DNA of 32,067 nucleotides from Thermoplasmatota archaeon (GTDB lineage Archaea > Thermoplasmatota > Penumbrarchaeia > JASLWR01), in the NCBI GenBank assembly GCA_030740765.1, contig JASLWR010000034.1:1-32067 (forward strand). Reading direction: 5' to 3'. Both the position numbers and the translations under genes were made by a program. Every line of letters starts with the position of its first letter. Position 1 is the first letter of the stretch. Below, piece after piece: positions 18,386-26,060 of this stretch. Under the pieces are notes generated by a model. The model worked only from the letters and a program-made list of their open reading frames with translations. It ran no database searches and was not told the DNA's origin.

Positions 18386-18793
18386 ATGCCAAAAAAGGAC
18401 TGCCTCATAGCATTGCGGATCACTGCCGAGGCCCAAAAAGCATTAAGAAAGATCATGGTAAATGACGGTGAAGAAAAACTTTCCGAAACCCTTCGATCTG
18501 CATTAGATGAATATATAGAAAGGCGACTTCCAAAGACGGAAAACAAAAATGCGGTGGAAACGAGAGAACTGATGTTGAGACTAAACGAAAGGGCCTATAT
18601 GCTGTTACGCCGCCTCGTGGAAGACGGGATCATCAACTCCATCGCAGAAGGCATACGGGAAGCTATACCCGCTTACGCTAGAAATAAAATGGGAGAGTAC
18701 AAGGAGATCGAAGATGCATTCAAACTGGAGTCGGACCGGAAGGAAAGACGGGTAAAGGAGACGCGAAATAATTCATTCGATGGATTTTTATAG
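18386..18793 (+). CDS. Tandem ribbon-helix-helix transcriptional regulator
   Basis: 135 residues with two ribbon-helix-helix units in one chain. Unit 1 (about 5-47) starts with the strand CLIALRIT, then two helices (AEAQKALRKIM and SETLRSALDEYIERRL). Unit 2 (about 58-100) repeats the pattern with ELMLRLN, ERAYMLLRRLV and SIAEGIREAIPAYAR. CopG/Arc-type proteins normally have one unit and dimerise to form the DNA-binding ribbon, so this duplication could act as a single-chain dimer or as a four-ribbon dimer. The C-terminus (101-135) is charged and probably flexible. The ATG is preceded by AAGGGA. The upstream GAATGT array is its likely operator. Targets could be itself, the divergent IMPase gene and the following glycosyltransferase. 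Confidence 0.85.
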   Translation: MPKKDCLIALRITAEAQKALRKIMVNDGEEKLSETLRSALDEYIERRLPKTENKNAVETRELMLRLNERAYMLLRRLVEDGIINSIAEGIREAIPAYARNKMGEYKEIEDAFKLESDRKERRVKETRNNSFDGFL

Positions 18794-18864
18794 ATAGTTT
18801 CCAGCGCAATTAAAAGGATTCTGAATTGAAAAATATCCCCCACTATGGCCATAATAACCAGGGC

Positions 18865-18877
18865 TAAAAATATATAT
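18865..18877 (+). promoter_or_regulatory. TATA box of the first glycosyltransferase gene
   Basis: TAAAAATATATAT ends 24 bases before the ATG at 18902. It lies inside the longer open frame that begins at 18845, which argues that the earlier ATG is not used and that the message is leaderless from 18902. Confidence 0.6.
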
Positions 18878-18901
18878 CGGCCCACGTTCTACCCCCCCTT
18901 C

Positions 18902-20149
18902 ATGAAATCAGTTTGTATGCTCAGCATCCACGGGTATTTCGATGCGGTACCGGTACTAGGAAGAACGGACACGGGGGGGCAGATCGTATACGTGCTGGAA
19001 CTTGCACGACACCTTGCCAAGAGGGACGTCAAGGTAGATATTTATACTAGGTGGTTCGAAGGAAAGGAAAAAATCGAAATCGTGGGTCCGAGAGTACGAA
19101 TAATTCGTATACCATGCGGAGGCCCATCCTTCATTCCGAAAGAGTTGCTCTTCCCGTATCTTGGGGAATTCACGGATAATATGGAAGTATATATCAGAAA
19201 TGAAAAATTGAGCTATGACGTATTTCATTCTCATTATTGGGATGCTGGTTTCGTTGCCAATGAACTGGCAGAAAGATATCACACCGGGTTTATACATACG
19301 TCCCATTCACTGGGAATCCTGAAGAAAAAACAGATGCCGGATACTGTGGAAAACGAGGAAAGATTCTTTTTTACACGACGGATCAGCAGCGAAAAGGAGA
19401 TATTCGATGCGGCGATGTCAATCATCGTTTCGACCCCAACCGAAAAGGAGGATTACGTTAGGGATTACGACATCAGTGGTGATAAGCTCAAGATCATACC
19501 TCCCGGTGTGGACACAACTCGATTTGCTCCCGGCGACAAAGAGAAATCCCTGATCCTCATTGGAATGCCCAAAAAACGCATTATATTCTCTCTCTCGCGT
19601 ATCGATTCAAGAAAAGGGTTGGACCTTCTCATCAGGGCGGCAGGACGAGTCATGGAACATGTGGAAGACATCGTTCTGGTCATAGGTGGCGGCTCAAAGG
19701 ATATGGGAGAGGATGAAAAAGAGGTATTGACCGGACTCAAAGGAATTGCCGGGGATATGGGGATCCTTGACAAAGTTTTATTCACCGGGTACCTGCCGGA
19801 CGATATAGTTCCCGCTTATTATTCTGCGGCAGAGATGTTCATTGTTCCATCAAGATACGAGCCTTTCGGACTGACCATACTGGAATCCATGAGCGTGGGT
19901 ACTCCCGTTATCGCAACAAAGTTCGGCGGCCCATCCCACATCATCACACACGGGACCGATGGATTCCTCGTGGACCCGGAGGATGAGAAGGAATTTGCGA
20001 GCTTGGTTCAGACTTTGCTGAACGACATGTCCATCCACGAAAAAATATCGGCGGAGGGCATCAAGACCATCATGGAAAAATATTCATGGGATACTGTTGC
20101 AGATACTTACATATTGTCAATGATGCGAAGCTCGACAAATGAATCGTGA
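18902..20149 (+). CDS. GT4 glycosyltransferase, sucrose-phosphate-synthase-like
   Basis: 415 residues from the chosen start (434 from the ATG at 18845). The later ATG is preferred because a strong TATA box lies between the two and the protein then begins with the usual first strand, KSVCMLSIHGYFD. The donor/acceptor loop GRTDTGGQIVYVLELARHL and the stretch HSHYWDAGFVANELAERYH followed by HTSHSLG closely match sucrose-phosphate-synthase and related GT4 enzymes. The C-terminal nucleotide-sugar site shows SRYEPFGLTILESMSVGTP, with the E-x7-E pair. It should transfer a sugar from a nucleotide sugar with retention of configuration. Sucrose-type or glycerate-type compatible solutes are possible products, but the acceptor is not readable from the sequence. 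No ribosome-binding site is seen, in line with a leaderless transcript. Two more GT4 genes follow. Confidence 0.9.
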   Translation: MKSVCMLSIHGYFDAVPVLGRTDTGGQIVYVLELARHLAKRDVKVDIYTRWFEGKEKIEIVGPRVRIIRIPCGGPSFIPKELLFPYLGEFTDNMEVYIRNEKLSYDVFHSHYWDAGFVANELAERYHTGFIHTSHSLGILKKKQMPDTVENEERFFFTRRISSEKEIFDAAMSIIVSTPTEKEDYVRDYDISGDKLKIIPPGVDTTRFAPGDKEKSLILIGMPKKRIIFSLSRIDSRKGLDLLIRAAGRVMEHVEDIVLVIGGGSKDMGEDEKEVLTGLKGIAGDMGILDKVLFTGYLPDDIVPAYYSAAEMFIVPSRYEPFGLTILESMSVGTPVIATKFGGPSHIITHGTDGFLVDPEDEKEFASLVQTLLNDMSIHEKISAEGIKTIMEKYSWDTVADTYILSMMRSSTNES

Positions 20150-20219
20150 ATAATTCACATCACCCTCGTAAATCCAAGGATTTCCTGCGGGAGTCGAGGT
20201 TCGTAGCTTGACAATGTTT

Positions 20220-20317
20220 GCGGAATCGCAGCCCGTAGGTTTCCGAAGGAAAGCGAGGGCTCAGGCGTGACACAGTTACGCCAGAGCGAAGCGGGAGCCC
20301 AGAGGGACCGATTCCGC
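20220..20317. ncRNA. Candidate structured RNA or hairpin element between glycosyltransferase genes
   Basis: The 202-base gap between two glycosyltransferase genes is GC-richer than other spacers and holds strong pairing. An outer 9-bp stem pairs GCGGAATCG (20220-20228) with CGATTCCGC (20309-20317). An inner hairpin pairs GGCGTGAC (20264-20271) with GTTACGCC (20275-20282) around the loop ACA. A small hairpin TTTCC-GAA-GGAAA lies at 20240-20252. GGGCT (20257-20261) can pair either with AGCCC (20230-20234) or, as GGGCTC, with GAGCCC (20295-20300), so two folds compete. It could be a small RNA, a leader switch for the gene at 20352, or a small palindromic mobile remnant. No known RNA family was recognised and the strand is not certain. 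Confidence 0.4.
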
Positions 20318-20351
20318 TGAATAAAACATACAGAGATCATTGGTGGATAAG

Positions 20352-21521
20352 ATGAAAAGCGGAATCAATATAATAAACTCTCACTATACCTTTCTCGAAA
20401 AGATCAGCGGCGTAAACATAGTCATTGCCGACCTGGCCCAGGGTCTTTGTGAAATCGCACAAGAAGAAAAGCCCACAGTACTGGCTTTTGAAGGGACTCC
20501 TGGCGAACACGATTATTTTAAAACAGTTTTACTCAATAAAGAAGGCGAGATTCGGCAAGAGCTTGCCCGAAAACTGGAGGCGATCCCGCAGCCAAGGGTA
20601 ATCCTTTGCCACAACTTCCATTTCCCGCTATTTTTCGATAATATCGTAAAACCTTTCATAGAGGGGGCCCTTGACACTGAGACCCAGGTAATAAACGCCA
20701 TTCACGATTATTCCCATAACGACACGGAGACATCAAAATGGTTGATCGACAGGGGTGTTGCCTTTACCGCCGTATCGGAACAACTGAGTACCGATTTCCA
20801 TGCGGACGGATACCGATGCGCAGTGGTCAAGAACTCCATCAACACCCAAAAGTTCCGACATAATGACAGTGAATCCCGGGAGATACGCGCTGAATTGAAT
20901 ATACCCGACGACGTGATACTCATAAGCTCTTACGCCCGTGCGGTTCCCCGTAAGCAGTTCCCGGAGCTTGTGACGGTCTTTTCGGAGGTTCTTAAAAGAA
21001 CGGATAAAAAAATCATTCTATATATTCGTGCGATACCCTCTACGATAGAGCCGGGGAAAACGGATGCGGTAATAGAAAAAATTCAAAATGCTGCTATTGA
21101 CTGCGGTGTAGTGGATAAGATAATTCTCGAGACGAACCCGGTCCCCTGGGAAACATCACTGGCACCCTATTTCAATGCTGCGGACCTCCTGGTGTTCCCA
21201 AGCATCAACGAAGGATTCGGGCTCCAGCTCCCGGAAGCTGTGGCCACCGGCACCCCGTTCATTTGCAGCGATATAGGATGTTATGCTGAGATAGTCAAAA
21301 AACTTCTTCCGGCACACGCCAATGAGATAATCTTCCCGGCAGGAGATCAAAACAGAATGATAGAATCGATCCTGTCAACCTTGGATCGATTAGCCCCAAT
21401 GGGGCGGGACATATCCAACGCAAGAAAGGCTGTTGAGAATATTTACGGTCTCCCGAACATGGTGAACGGTTATATGGAACTGTTCAGAAAAGCTGTGAAA
21501 AAGTCCACCGGAGAGAGGTGA
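20352..21521 (+). CDS. GT4 family glycosyltransferase
   Basis: 389 residues with the two-domain GT-B layout. The C-terminal donor site reads FPSINEGFGLQLPEAVATG, with the E-x7-E pair of GT4 enzymes, and VVKNSINTQKF marks the domain linker. Sugar donor and acceptor are unknown. TTG at 20340 and GTG at 20343 are also in frame, but GGTGGAT just before the ATG at 20352 makes a good ribosome-binding site, so the ATG is preferred. Its stop overlaps the ribosome-binding site of the next glycosyltransferase gene, so the two are very probably one transcript. The structured spacer upstream may carry its promoter (an ATAAAAC box lies near 20321) or a leader element. Confidence 0.87.
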   Translation: MKSGINIINSHYTFLEKISGVNIVIADLAQGLCEIAQEEKPTVLAFEGTPGEHDYFKTVLLNKEGEIRQELARKLEAIPQPRVILCHNFHFPLFFDNIVKPFIEGALDTETQVINAIHDYSHNDTETSKWLIDRGVAFTAVSEQLSTDFHADGYRCAVVKNSINTQKFRHNDSESREIRAELNIPDDVILISSYARAVPRKQFPELVTVFSEVLKRTDKKIILYIRAIPSTIEPGKTDAVIEKIQNAAIDCGVVDKIILETNPVPWETSLAPYFNAADLLVFPSINEGFGLQLPEAVATGTPFICSDIGCYAEIVKKLLPAHANEIIFPAGDQNRMIESILSTLDRLAPMGRDISNARKAVENIYGLPNMVNGYMELFRKAVKKSTGER

Positions 21522-21523
21522 TC
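21516..21523 (+). promoter_or_regulatory. Perfect Shine-Dalgarno AGGTGATC deciding a TTG start
   Basis: AGGTGATC matches the complement of the archaeal 16S 3' end over eight bases. It covers the GTG at 21518, which would otherwise be the longest start, and sits three bases before TTG at 21527. The upstream gene's TGA (21519-21521) lies inside the site. Confidence 0.65.
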
Positions 21524-21526
21524 AAC

Positions 21527-22804
21527 TTGAACATCGCCATGATCTCGCTGCAATACGGCAAATCCATTACAGGCGGCGGAGGCGTTCATGTTGAAGAGAT
21601 CGTAAGCCGGCTTGTTGAGCTGGGACATCGGGTAACGGTTCTTTCCATACATACATCAAAGACTGTAACGAAGAGTGAAAGCGGAGAAAATCCCGCTATA
21701 GTCAGGTTCCTGGTAGAAGAAAATATCGAGCATCCTTACGTCGGCTCCAAGGACGAAGAATTGAGACGCATCCGCAAGTTCTGCGAGATTGTTGCGGAGT
21801 GGCTTATTATCCACGGAAAGGAATTCGACGTGGCCCACATGCACGGCCATCACATGGTTGTTGGTCTTCTACCCAGATTGGTCCGGAATAACATTAAACG
21901 GGTTGTAACCACGGTTCACGCTGTGGAATCCCTCTACGAGATGGAAAAAATGGCCACTGGTCATTCGGAAGGGGACGAGGAGCATATCCGCGGATTGAGA
22001 CGAAAGGAATCCGAATACCGGTTTGCAGATGCGATAGTGGCACCCAGCCCGGCCGTAAAGGAGCAGATATTCGATTTGATGGAAGAATTCGGAATTGCCC
22101 TAGACGAGGTAGAGAACCGAATAAAAGTCATTACCAGCGGAATAGACGACGGCATGCTGATACCCGTGGAGGCCATCGAGGAAAAACTTGGAACGAATCC
22201 TCGAAGCTGTGGAAAATTGAATGTGATCCTTCTTTCCAGAATAGACCCGAGCAAGGGAATTCAGTTTGCCATAGAGGGATTGGAAAAGGCTGCCGGTAAA
22301 AAGAATATAGATATTGCGCTGTGGATCGTGGGACGGGTCTCGGTGGACTCCTATCTCGATGAATTGAAGGAAATGGCAGGACGATCGACCATAAATATCG
22401 AATTCCACATCGATGTGAGCGAGGAAAGGAAGCTCGAACTCCTGGATAAAGCTGCTGTCTACATTCTTCCAACGCTTCAGGATACTTTCGGGATCACCGT
22501 TGTGGAGGCAGGAGCCCGGGGGAACATAATCGTCACCACTGACACAGTGGGCCCGCGATTCGTAATAGACGGACCCACAGCAGTAGAACACGACTGGGGC
22601 GTCGTTACCGATTACGGGGTAGCGGCAAATAAGACCGATGAACCGCTCATGAACCTTTCTGAAAATCTTTCCAGGGGGATCGAATGGGTATTAGACCACT
22701 GGGAGGAAAGCATAGGGATGACGGTTGCGTTCCGCGATAAGATAAAAAGAGATTACATGTGGGACGCCATTGTGAGAGCGTATGTGGACCTGTATCGAAA
22801 ATAG
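21527..22804 (+). CDS. GT4 family glycosyltransferase
   Basis: 425 residues from TTG 21527 (428 from GTG 21518). The N-terminus NIAMISLQYGK followed by GGGGVHVEEIVSRLVELGH is the classic GT4 first strand and glycine loop. DVAHMHGHH and TVHAVE lie in the acceptor half; ILLSRIDPSKGIQFAIEG starts the donor half. The usual E-x7-E reads DTFGITVVE here, so the first acidic residue is Asp rather than Glu; activity is still plausible. Tight coupling to the preceding GT4 gene suggests that the two enzymes work on the same glycan or solute. Substrates are not readable from the sequence. Confidence 0.88.
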   Translation: MNIAMISLQYGKSITGGGGVHVEEIVSRLVELGHRVTVLSIHTSKTVTKSESGENPAIVRFLVEENIEHPYVGSKDEELRRIRKFCEIVAEWLIIHGKEFDVAHMHGHHMVVGLLPRLVRNNIKRVVTTVHAVESLYEMEKMATGHSEGDEEHIRGLRRKESEYRFADAIVAPSPAVKEQIFDLMEEFGIALDEVENRIKVITSGIDDGMLIPVEAIEEKLGTNPRSCGKLNVILLSRIDPSKGIQFAIEGLEKAAGKKNIDIALWIVGRVSVDSYLDELKEMAGRSTINIEFHIDVSEERKLELLDKAAVYILPTLQDTFGITVVEAGARGNIIVTTDTVGPRFVIDGPTAVEHDWGVVTDYGVAANKTDEPLMNLSENLSRGIEWVLDHWEESIGMTVAFRDKIKRDYMWDAIVRAYVDLYRK

Positions 22805-22872
22805 ACCGCGTGCAGGGTGAAAGGGTTGTTTTACGAGACTTCGGAAAGATAGTGAAAATATTATTAAAAGAC

Positions 22873-22880
22873 TTAAATAG
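22873..22880 (+). promoter_or_regulatory. TATA box of the HEAT/zinc-ribbon protein gene
   Basis: TTAAATAG predicts initiation near 22903. The ATG at 22899 would then lie at or before the start of the RNA, which supports use of the ATG at 22935 behind GGAGTGG. Confidence 0.5.
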
Positions 22881-22934
22881 TTATATCGGATTAGAGAAAT
22901 GTACGTAATTTGTGAAAAGTTTGGAGTGGCTAAT

Positions 22935-24308
22935 ATGGGTTTTCTCGAAAAAAAACTGAAAAAAGGTCTGAAAAAGGGAATGAAAGAGTTCGGTCTAAAA
23001 CCGGAAAAACACAAAAAGAAGAAGGATAAGAAACACAAGGATTATTCCCACCACGCTCCACCCCCGCCTCCCGGCAGGGCACCTCCTCCCGGGCATCATG
23101 CCGCACCACCTCCCAGTCATCACGCTCCACCACAGCAGAGACCGGGTAGTGAAGTGGAGATGTACCTCCAGCAACTGCAGGGTTGGGACGGCGAATCGAG
23201 AAAAAAGGCAGCGAAGAAACTCGAAAAAATGATGAAAAAGAACGTGAACGCACTCTCACCGCACCTGGGCCGCATCATATCGCTTCTTGGACATCAGGAA
23301 CCGAAGGTTAAACAGTTGGCCGCAAAGCTGATAAGGGCAGGGGCCAAGACCGCCCCCATGCTTTTCAAGGTTCATCTCGACACTTTACAAAGATTACTGA
23401 ACGACCCGAACCCCAAGGTGAGGGAAAACCTCATGGACGCGGTCCAGAGGATAAATTCCATGTTGGGGGGCGGCGTGGGCGGAGGGACCCAAGTCACGAA
23501 CATTTACCAGACGGCCCCCCCACCTCAGGCTCAATCACCTTCTCCCCCTGCTCATTCACCTCCTCCCCCGGCCCATGCACCTTCCGCCCCAGTTCCACCC
23601 TCCCCGTCTGAAGTGCTCGAAACGGGCAAACCGGGCGTCCATCTTGACGTGATAGAGGAAGACCTGCCGTATAAACGGTGGGGTATGATACAATTGAAGG
23701 TGGAGAACCATTCTGAGGTGGACATATACAACATTTCGGTAGAAGTCAAGGGACCTGTAGAGGTTAGTCCAATCGATACCATACATCATATTGCAGCAGG
23801 CGAATCGGAGGTTCTCGAGATCGGGATGAAGGCAGCGGAAGCCGGAAGGGTTCCCGCCCACCTGTCCGCCATTTACTACGACAGGAACCGTCGTGAGTTC
23901 AAACATTCGAGGCAGGATTGGATAAAGGTAATGAAACCCGAAAAGGCAGTGGCTGCCACGGGAACCCACATAAATATCGGATCCATCGGCGATATAGTCT
24001 CGGACCATTCTACGCAGATCCACGATTCGGTGCTACAACGCTCCAACATCGGCGGAGGAGGAGGCGGTGGAAGCGGTGGTGGAGGAGGCGGGTCCACCGT
24101 CATAAAGGGCAGCACGGTCCAGCGCTCGAACATATCGGGCGGGGGAAATGTTGAAGTGGAAGATTCGGTTATGATGCGGTCCAATGTGGGCGGAGGCGGC
24201 GCTCCGGCACCCCCAGCACCCCCGGCCGCACCGAGTTCGTGCCCGAAATGCGGGAGGGAATTGAAAGAGGGTTGGGCCATGTGTCCCGCTTGCGGTACGA
24301 AGTTGTAG
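22935..24308 (+). CDS. Multidomain protein: HEAT-like helices, beta-sandwich, RSN repeats, C-terminal zinc ribbon
   Basis: 457 residues from ATG 22935, chosen because GGAGTGG precedes it and the earlier ATG (22899) lies near the predicted transcript start. Parts in order: a short basic amphipathic helix and Lys/His stretch (1-40); a Pro/His-rich linker (41-70); HEAT-like helix pairs (about 72-178, with HQEPKVKQLAAKLI and NDPNPKVRENLMDAV); a second Pro-rich linker (194-226); a CARDB/Ig-like beta-sandwich (about 233-332); three 'DSVxxRSN(I/V)GGG'-type repeats separated by Gly-rich runs (about 362-422); and a zinc ribbon, CPKC/CPAC (436-453). No membrane segment. The layout suggests a cytoplasmic adaptor, but I do not recognise a named family. 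A plus-strand cluster of the HVO_0476 and pcm genes follows after 80 bases. Confidence 0.88.
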   Translation: MGFLEKKLKKGLKKGMKEFGLKPEKHKKKKDKKHKDYSHHAPPPPPGRAPPPGHHAAPPPSHHAPPQQRPGSEVEMYLQQLQGWDGESRKKAAKKLEKMMKKNVNALSPHLGRIISLLGHQEPKVKQLAAKLIRAGAKTAPMLFKVHLDTLQRLLNDPNPKVRENLMDAVQRINSMLGGGVGGGTQVTNIYQTAPPPQAQSPSPPAHSPPPPAHAPSAPVPPSPSEVLETGKPGVHLDVIEEDLPYKRWGMIQLKVENHSEVDIYNISVEVKGPVEVSPIDTIHHIAAGESEVLEIGMKAAEAGRVPAHLSAIYYDRNRREFKHSRQDWIKVMKPEKAVAATGTHINIGSIGDIVSDHSTQIHDSVLQRSNIGGGGGGGSGGGGGGSTVIKGSTVQRSNISGGGNVEVEDSVMMRSNVGGGGAPAPPAPPAAPSSCPKCGRELKEGWAMCPACGTKL

Positions 24309-24388
24309 GCTCAGCCAAAGCTTCCTCTTTCAATACTATACATACTGTTTATGAACATACAGCGTAGCGGAAAGAAGGTGAATCATAC

Positions 24389-24982
24389 TTGAAAGAACTA
24401 CCCGATGCAGTTTATACCGTTTGTACAAAATGCGGTGCGAATACGGCTCACGAGGTTTTAAAGGGGCGAGTCGGAAAAAAAGGGGGAGGAAAACTGGAAT
24501 GCACTCTTCGGTGCACGAACTGCGACTTCGTCCATTTCGAGAACATGGAGATCCCAAAAGAGCGGGATGTTCCTCTCATCGTGTCCGACGAGGAGAACTC
24601 TTACAGGTCCACCATCAGCCTGCCCGAAAACGATTTTTTATATATGGACGACGAGCTTCTTCTTGACGAATATCCCGTAAAAGTAACCTCTATCGAGCTG
24701 GTGGGGAAGAGAGTAATGAAAGGGTTGGTATCGGATATCGTCACGATCTGGGCCATTAGATATGACAAGGTGAGGATGGGTCTCGCCATTAACCGGAGGG
24801 CCACTACCACGAGTATCTACTTCTGGGTGCCCCCCGATGAGGAATTTTCGGTTGGAGACATCGTCAATGAAAAAGGCAATAACGTAGCCATCACGAAGAT
24901 AAAAACGGATTATGGAACTCTGAAAAGGGGGACCGCACAAGCAAGCAATATAACCCGCCTGTACGGAAGACTGGTAAAATGA
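24389..24982 (+). CDS. HVO_0476 family zinc-finger protein
   Basis: 197 residues with an N-terminal zinc finger (C12-x2-C15 and C42-x2-C45, with an extra Cys at 38) followed by an all-beta domain with KVTSIELVGKR, IWAIRYDKVRMGLAINR and a GxVxKRGTA-like end. This arrangement fits the euryarchaeal HVO_0476 family, whose role is not established. The start is TTG at 24389, eight bases after GAAGGTGA. Its stop overlaps the next gene's ATG (ATGA), so it is translationally coupled to the isoaspartate methyltransferase, a pairing that hints at a shared role in protein quality or translation. Confidence 0.85.
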   Translation: MKELPDAVYTVCTKCGANTAHEVLKGRVGKKGGGKLECTLRCTNCDFVHFENMEIPKERDVPLIVSDEENSYRSTISLPENDFLYMDDELLLDEYPVKVTSIELVGKRVMKGLVSDIVTIWAIRYDKVRMGLAINRRATTTSIYFWVPPDEEFSVGDIVNEKGNNVAITKIKTDYGTLKRGTAQASNITRLYGRLVK

Positions 24983-25644
24983 GTTTTTTTCGGCCCCGCA
25001 GCTTTGTTGAAATGAGAGAGATACTGATAAAGCAGCTGAAAAAGGAGGGCTACATCCACACAAAAGCGGTGGAAGAAGCGATGCGGAAGGTGGACCGGGA
25101 ATTATTCATACCGAGAGCCGACCCTGAAAAGGCGTACGAGGATTCGCCCCAGCGCATCGGTCACGGCCAGACAATATCTGCCCCGCACATGGTCGCAATA
25201 ATGTGCGAGGAGTTGAAACTGGATAAGGGAATGAATGTCCTCGAGATAGGTGGTGGAGGCGGGTATCACGCTGCTGTTGTTGGGGAAATTGTCGGTGATG
25301 GGGGATCGGTCCTTTCGGCGGAGATAGTGGAGGAACTGGCTGAGCGGGCGGGGGCGAATATAAAAAAAACGGGTCTTGATGACAGAGTGACCATCGTAGC
25401 GGGGGACGGCGTGAAGGTGGCAATTGACCGGGGAAAATTCGACAGGATATACCTTGCCGCGGCGGCCCCGGACATTTCTGAAATACTGATAAAATGCCTG
25501 AACGACGGTGGAATTCTGCTGATGCCGGTGGGCGCAAAATATTTTTCGGAACTGACGCGGTACGAAAAGAAGGGTGATGATGTGAAGATATCGCATCTGG
25601 GAGGTTGTGCTTTCGTGCCGTTGACGGGCGAGTACGGGTTGTGA
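24979..25644 (+). CDS. pcm: Protein-L-isoaspartate O-methyltransferase
   Basis: 221 residues, the usual size. The enzyme uses S-adenosylmethionine to methylate isoaspartyl residues in damaged proteins and starts their repair. Visible signatures are DRELFIP (39-45), GHGQTISAPHMVA (61-73) with the substrate-binding Ser/Thr region, the SAM motif VLEIGGGGGYHAA (87-99) and the late GGILLMPVG. The SAM loop is all glycine where the family consensus is GTGSG; the fold should tolerate this. It starts inside the stop of the HVO_0476 gene (ATGA overlap). A T6 run lies ten bases after its stop. Confidence 0.93.
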   Translation: MSFFRPRSFVEMREILIKQLKKEGYIHTKAVEEAMRKVDRELFIPRADPEKAYEDSPQRIGHGQTISAPHMVAIMCEELKLDKGMNVLEIGGGGGYHAAVVGEIVGDGGSVLSAEIVEELAERAGANIKKTGLDDRVTIVAGDGVKVAIDRGKFDRIYLAAAAPDISEILIKCLNDGGILLMPVGAKYFSELTRYEKKGDDVKISHLGGCAFVPLTGEYGL

Positions 25645-25653
25645 GAGGATCGC

Positions 25654-25659
25654 TTTTTT
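25654..25659 (+). terminator. Oligo-T terminator after pcm
   Basis: TTTTTT ten bases after the pcm stop, the usual archaeal terminator form; no strong hairpin is needed or seen. Confidence 0.4.
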
Positions 25660-25836
25660 CGTAGATATCGGGTATGGCTCTGCATATCGCATCATCAAAA
25701 ATGACATTCATTTACTATCGTAGTGGGGAAGAATTTATCCACAGAGAGGGTATCGATAATATAGAAATCCATGTTACTCTCACGCCGTCCCTAAGAAGGA
25801 TGTATAATAATAAATAGAATACCAAGGTGAGGTAAT

Positions 25837-25932
25837 ATGTCTTGGATGCTTCAAGCATATTATAACAACGAATTGAAAATGACAAATGATCGAAGATGTC
25901 CCTCTTGTTGGGGTAGAAGGGAAAACGATTGA
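25837..25932 (+). CDS. Tiny ORF with CPSC motif (31 residues)
   Basis: An ATG preceded by the excellent ribosome-binding sequence AAGGTGAGGT opens a 31-codon frame whose product has a CPSC pair near its C-terminus (residues 21-24) and an aromatic N-terminal half (MSWMLQAYYNN). A TATA-like TAATAATAAATA lies about 25-35 bases upstream. It could be a real microprotein, with the CxxC pair as half of a zinc site filled by dimerisation, or the broken start of a larger gene. No family is recognised. Confidence 0.35.
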   Translation: MSWMLQAYYNNELKMTNDRRCPSCWGRREND

Positions 25933-26018
25933 CTTTGGTGTCTTTAAAAAAAACATTCATGGGTCGATAATCATTGGTTCCATAACTGGTTGAATAGCAA
26001 TATCTAAACGAAAAAGGT

Positions 26019-26046
26019 GATATTATACCAATTGAGCTACAGACAC
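26019..26046 (-). other. tRNA-like 5' fragment
   Basis: Read on the minus strand from 26046, GTGTCTG is followed by TAGCTCAATTGGTA and AATATCACC. This is the layout of a tRNA 5' half: seven-base acceptor strand, positions 8-9 TA, D-arm GCTC, loop with GG. The D stem does not close, there is no matching acceptor 3' strand and no T-arm GTTCGA downstream, so it is not a working tRNA. It may be a remnant of integration or rearrangement at a tRNA gene; chance similarity is possible for so short a match. Confidence 0.35.
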
Positions 26047-26060
26047 GGCTAAAGGACGAA

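Larger units (their letters stand above)
25660..26060. other. Gene-poor spacer between pcm and the ATPase operon
   Basis: About 400 AT-rich bases without a normal-sized gene. It holds a 31-codon ORF (25837), a TATA-like tract (about 25803-25815), and a tRNA-like fragment on the minus strand (26019-26046). The expected atpA, atpB and atpD genes, which usually follow atpF in archaeal operons, are absent. The composition and fragments suggest an old rearrangement boundary. Confidence 0.5.

Noticed and set aside
20155-20340. Minus-strand 61-codon open frame in the spacer between glycosyltransferase genes
   Set aside because: It coincides with the strongly paired element, has no ribosome-binding site and no recognisable protein features.
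22100-22591. Minus-strand 163-codon open frame
   Set aside because: Wholly antisense to the third glycosyltransferase, whose motifs are intact; no start signals.
25102-25711. Two minus-strand 201-codon open frames
   Set aside because: Antisense to the methyltransferase gene, which has clear family motifs; the antisense products look like codon shadows.
25715-25960. Minus-strand 81-codon open frame in the spacer
   Set aside because: No ribosome-binding site and a composition typical of AT-rich noncoding DNA; the opposite strand has the better signal at 25837.
26019-26046. A functional tRNA gene on the minus strand
   Set aside because: The D stem does not close, no anticodon stem with loop follows, and no T-arm or matching acceptor strand is found within 300 bases, also when an intron is allowed for.
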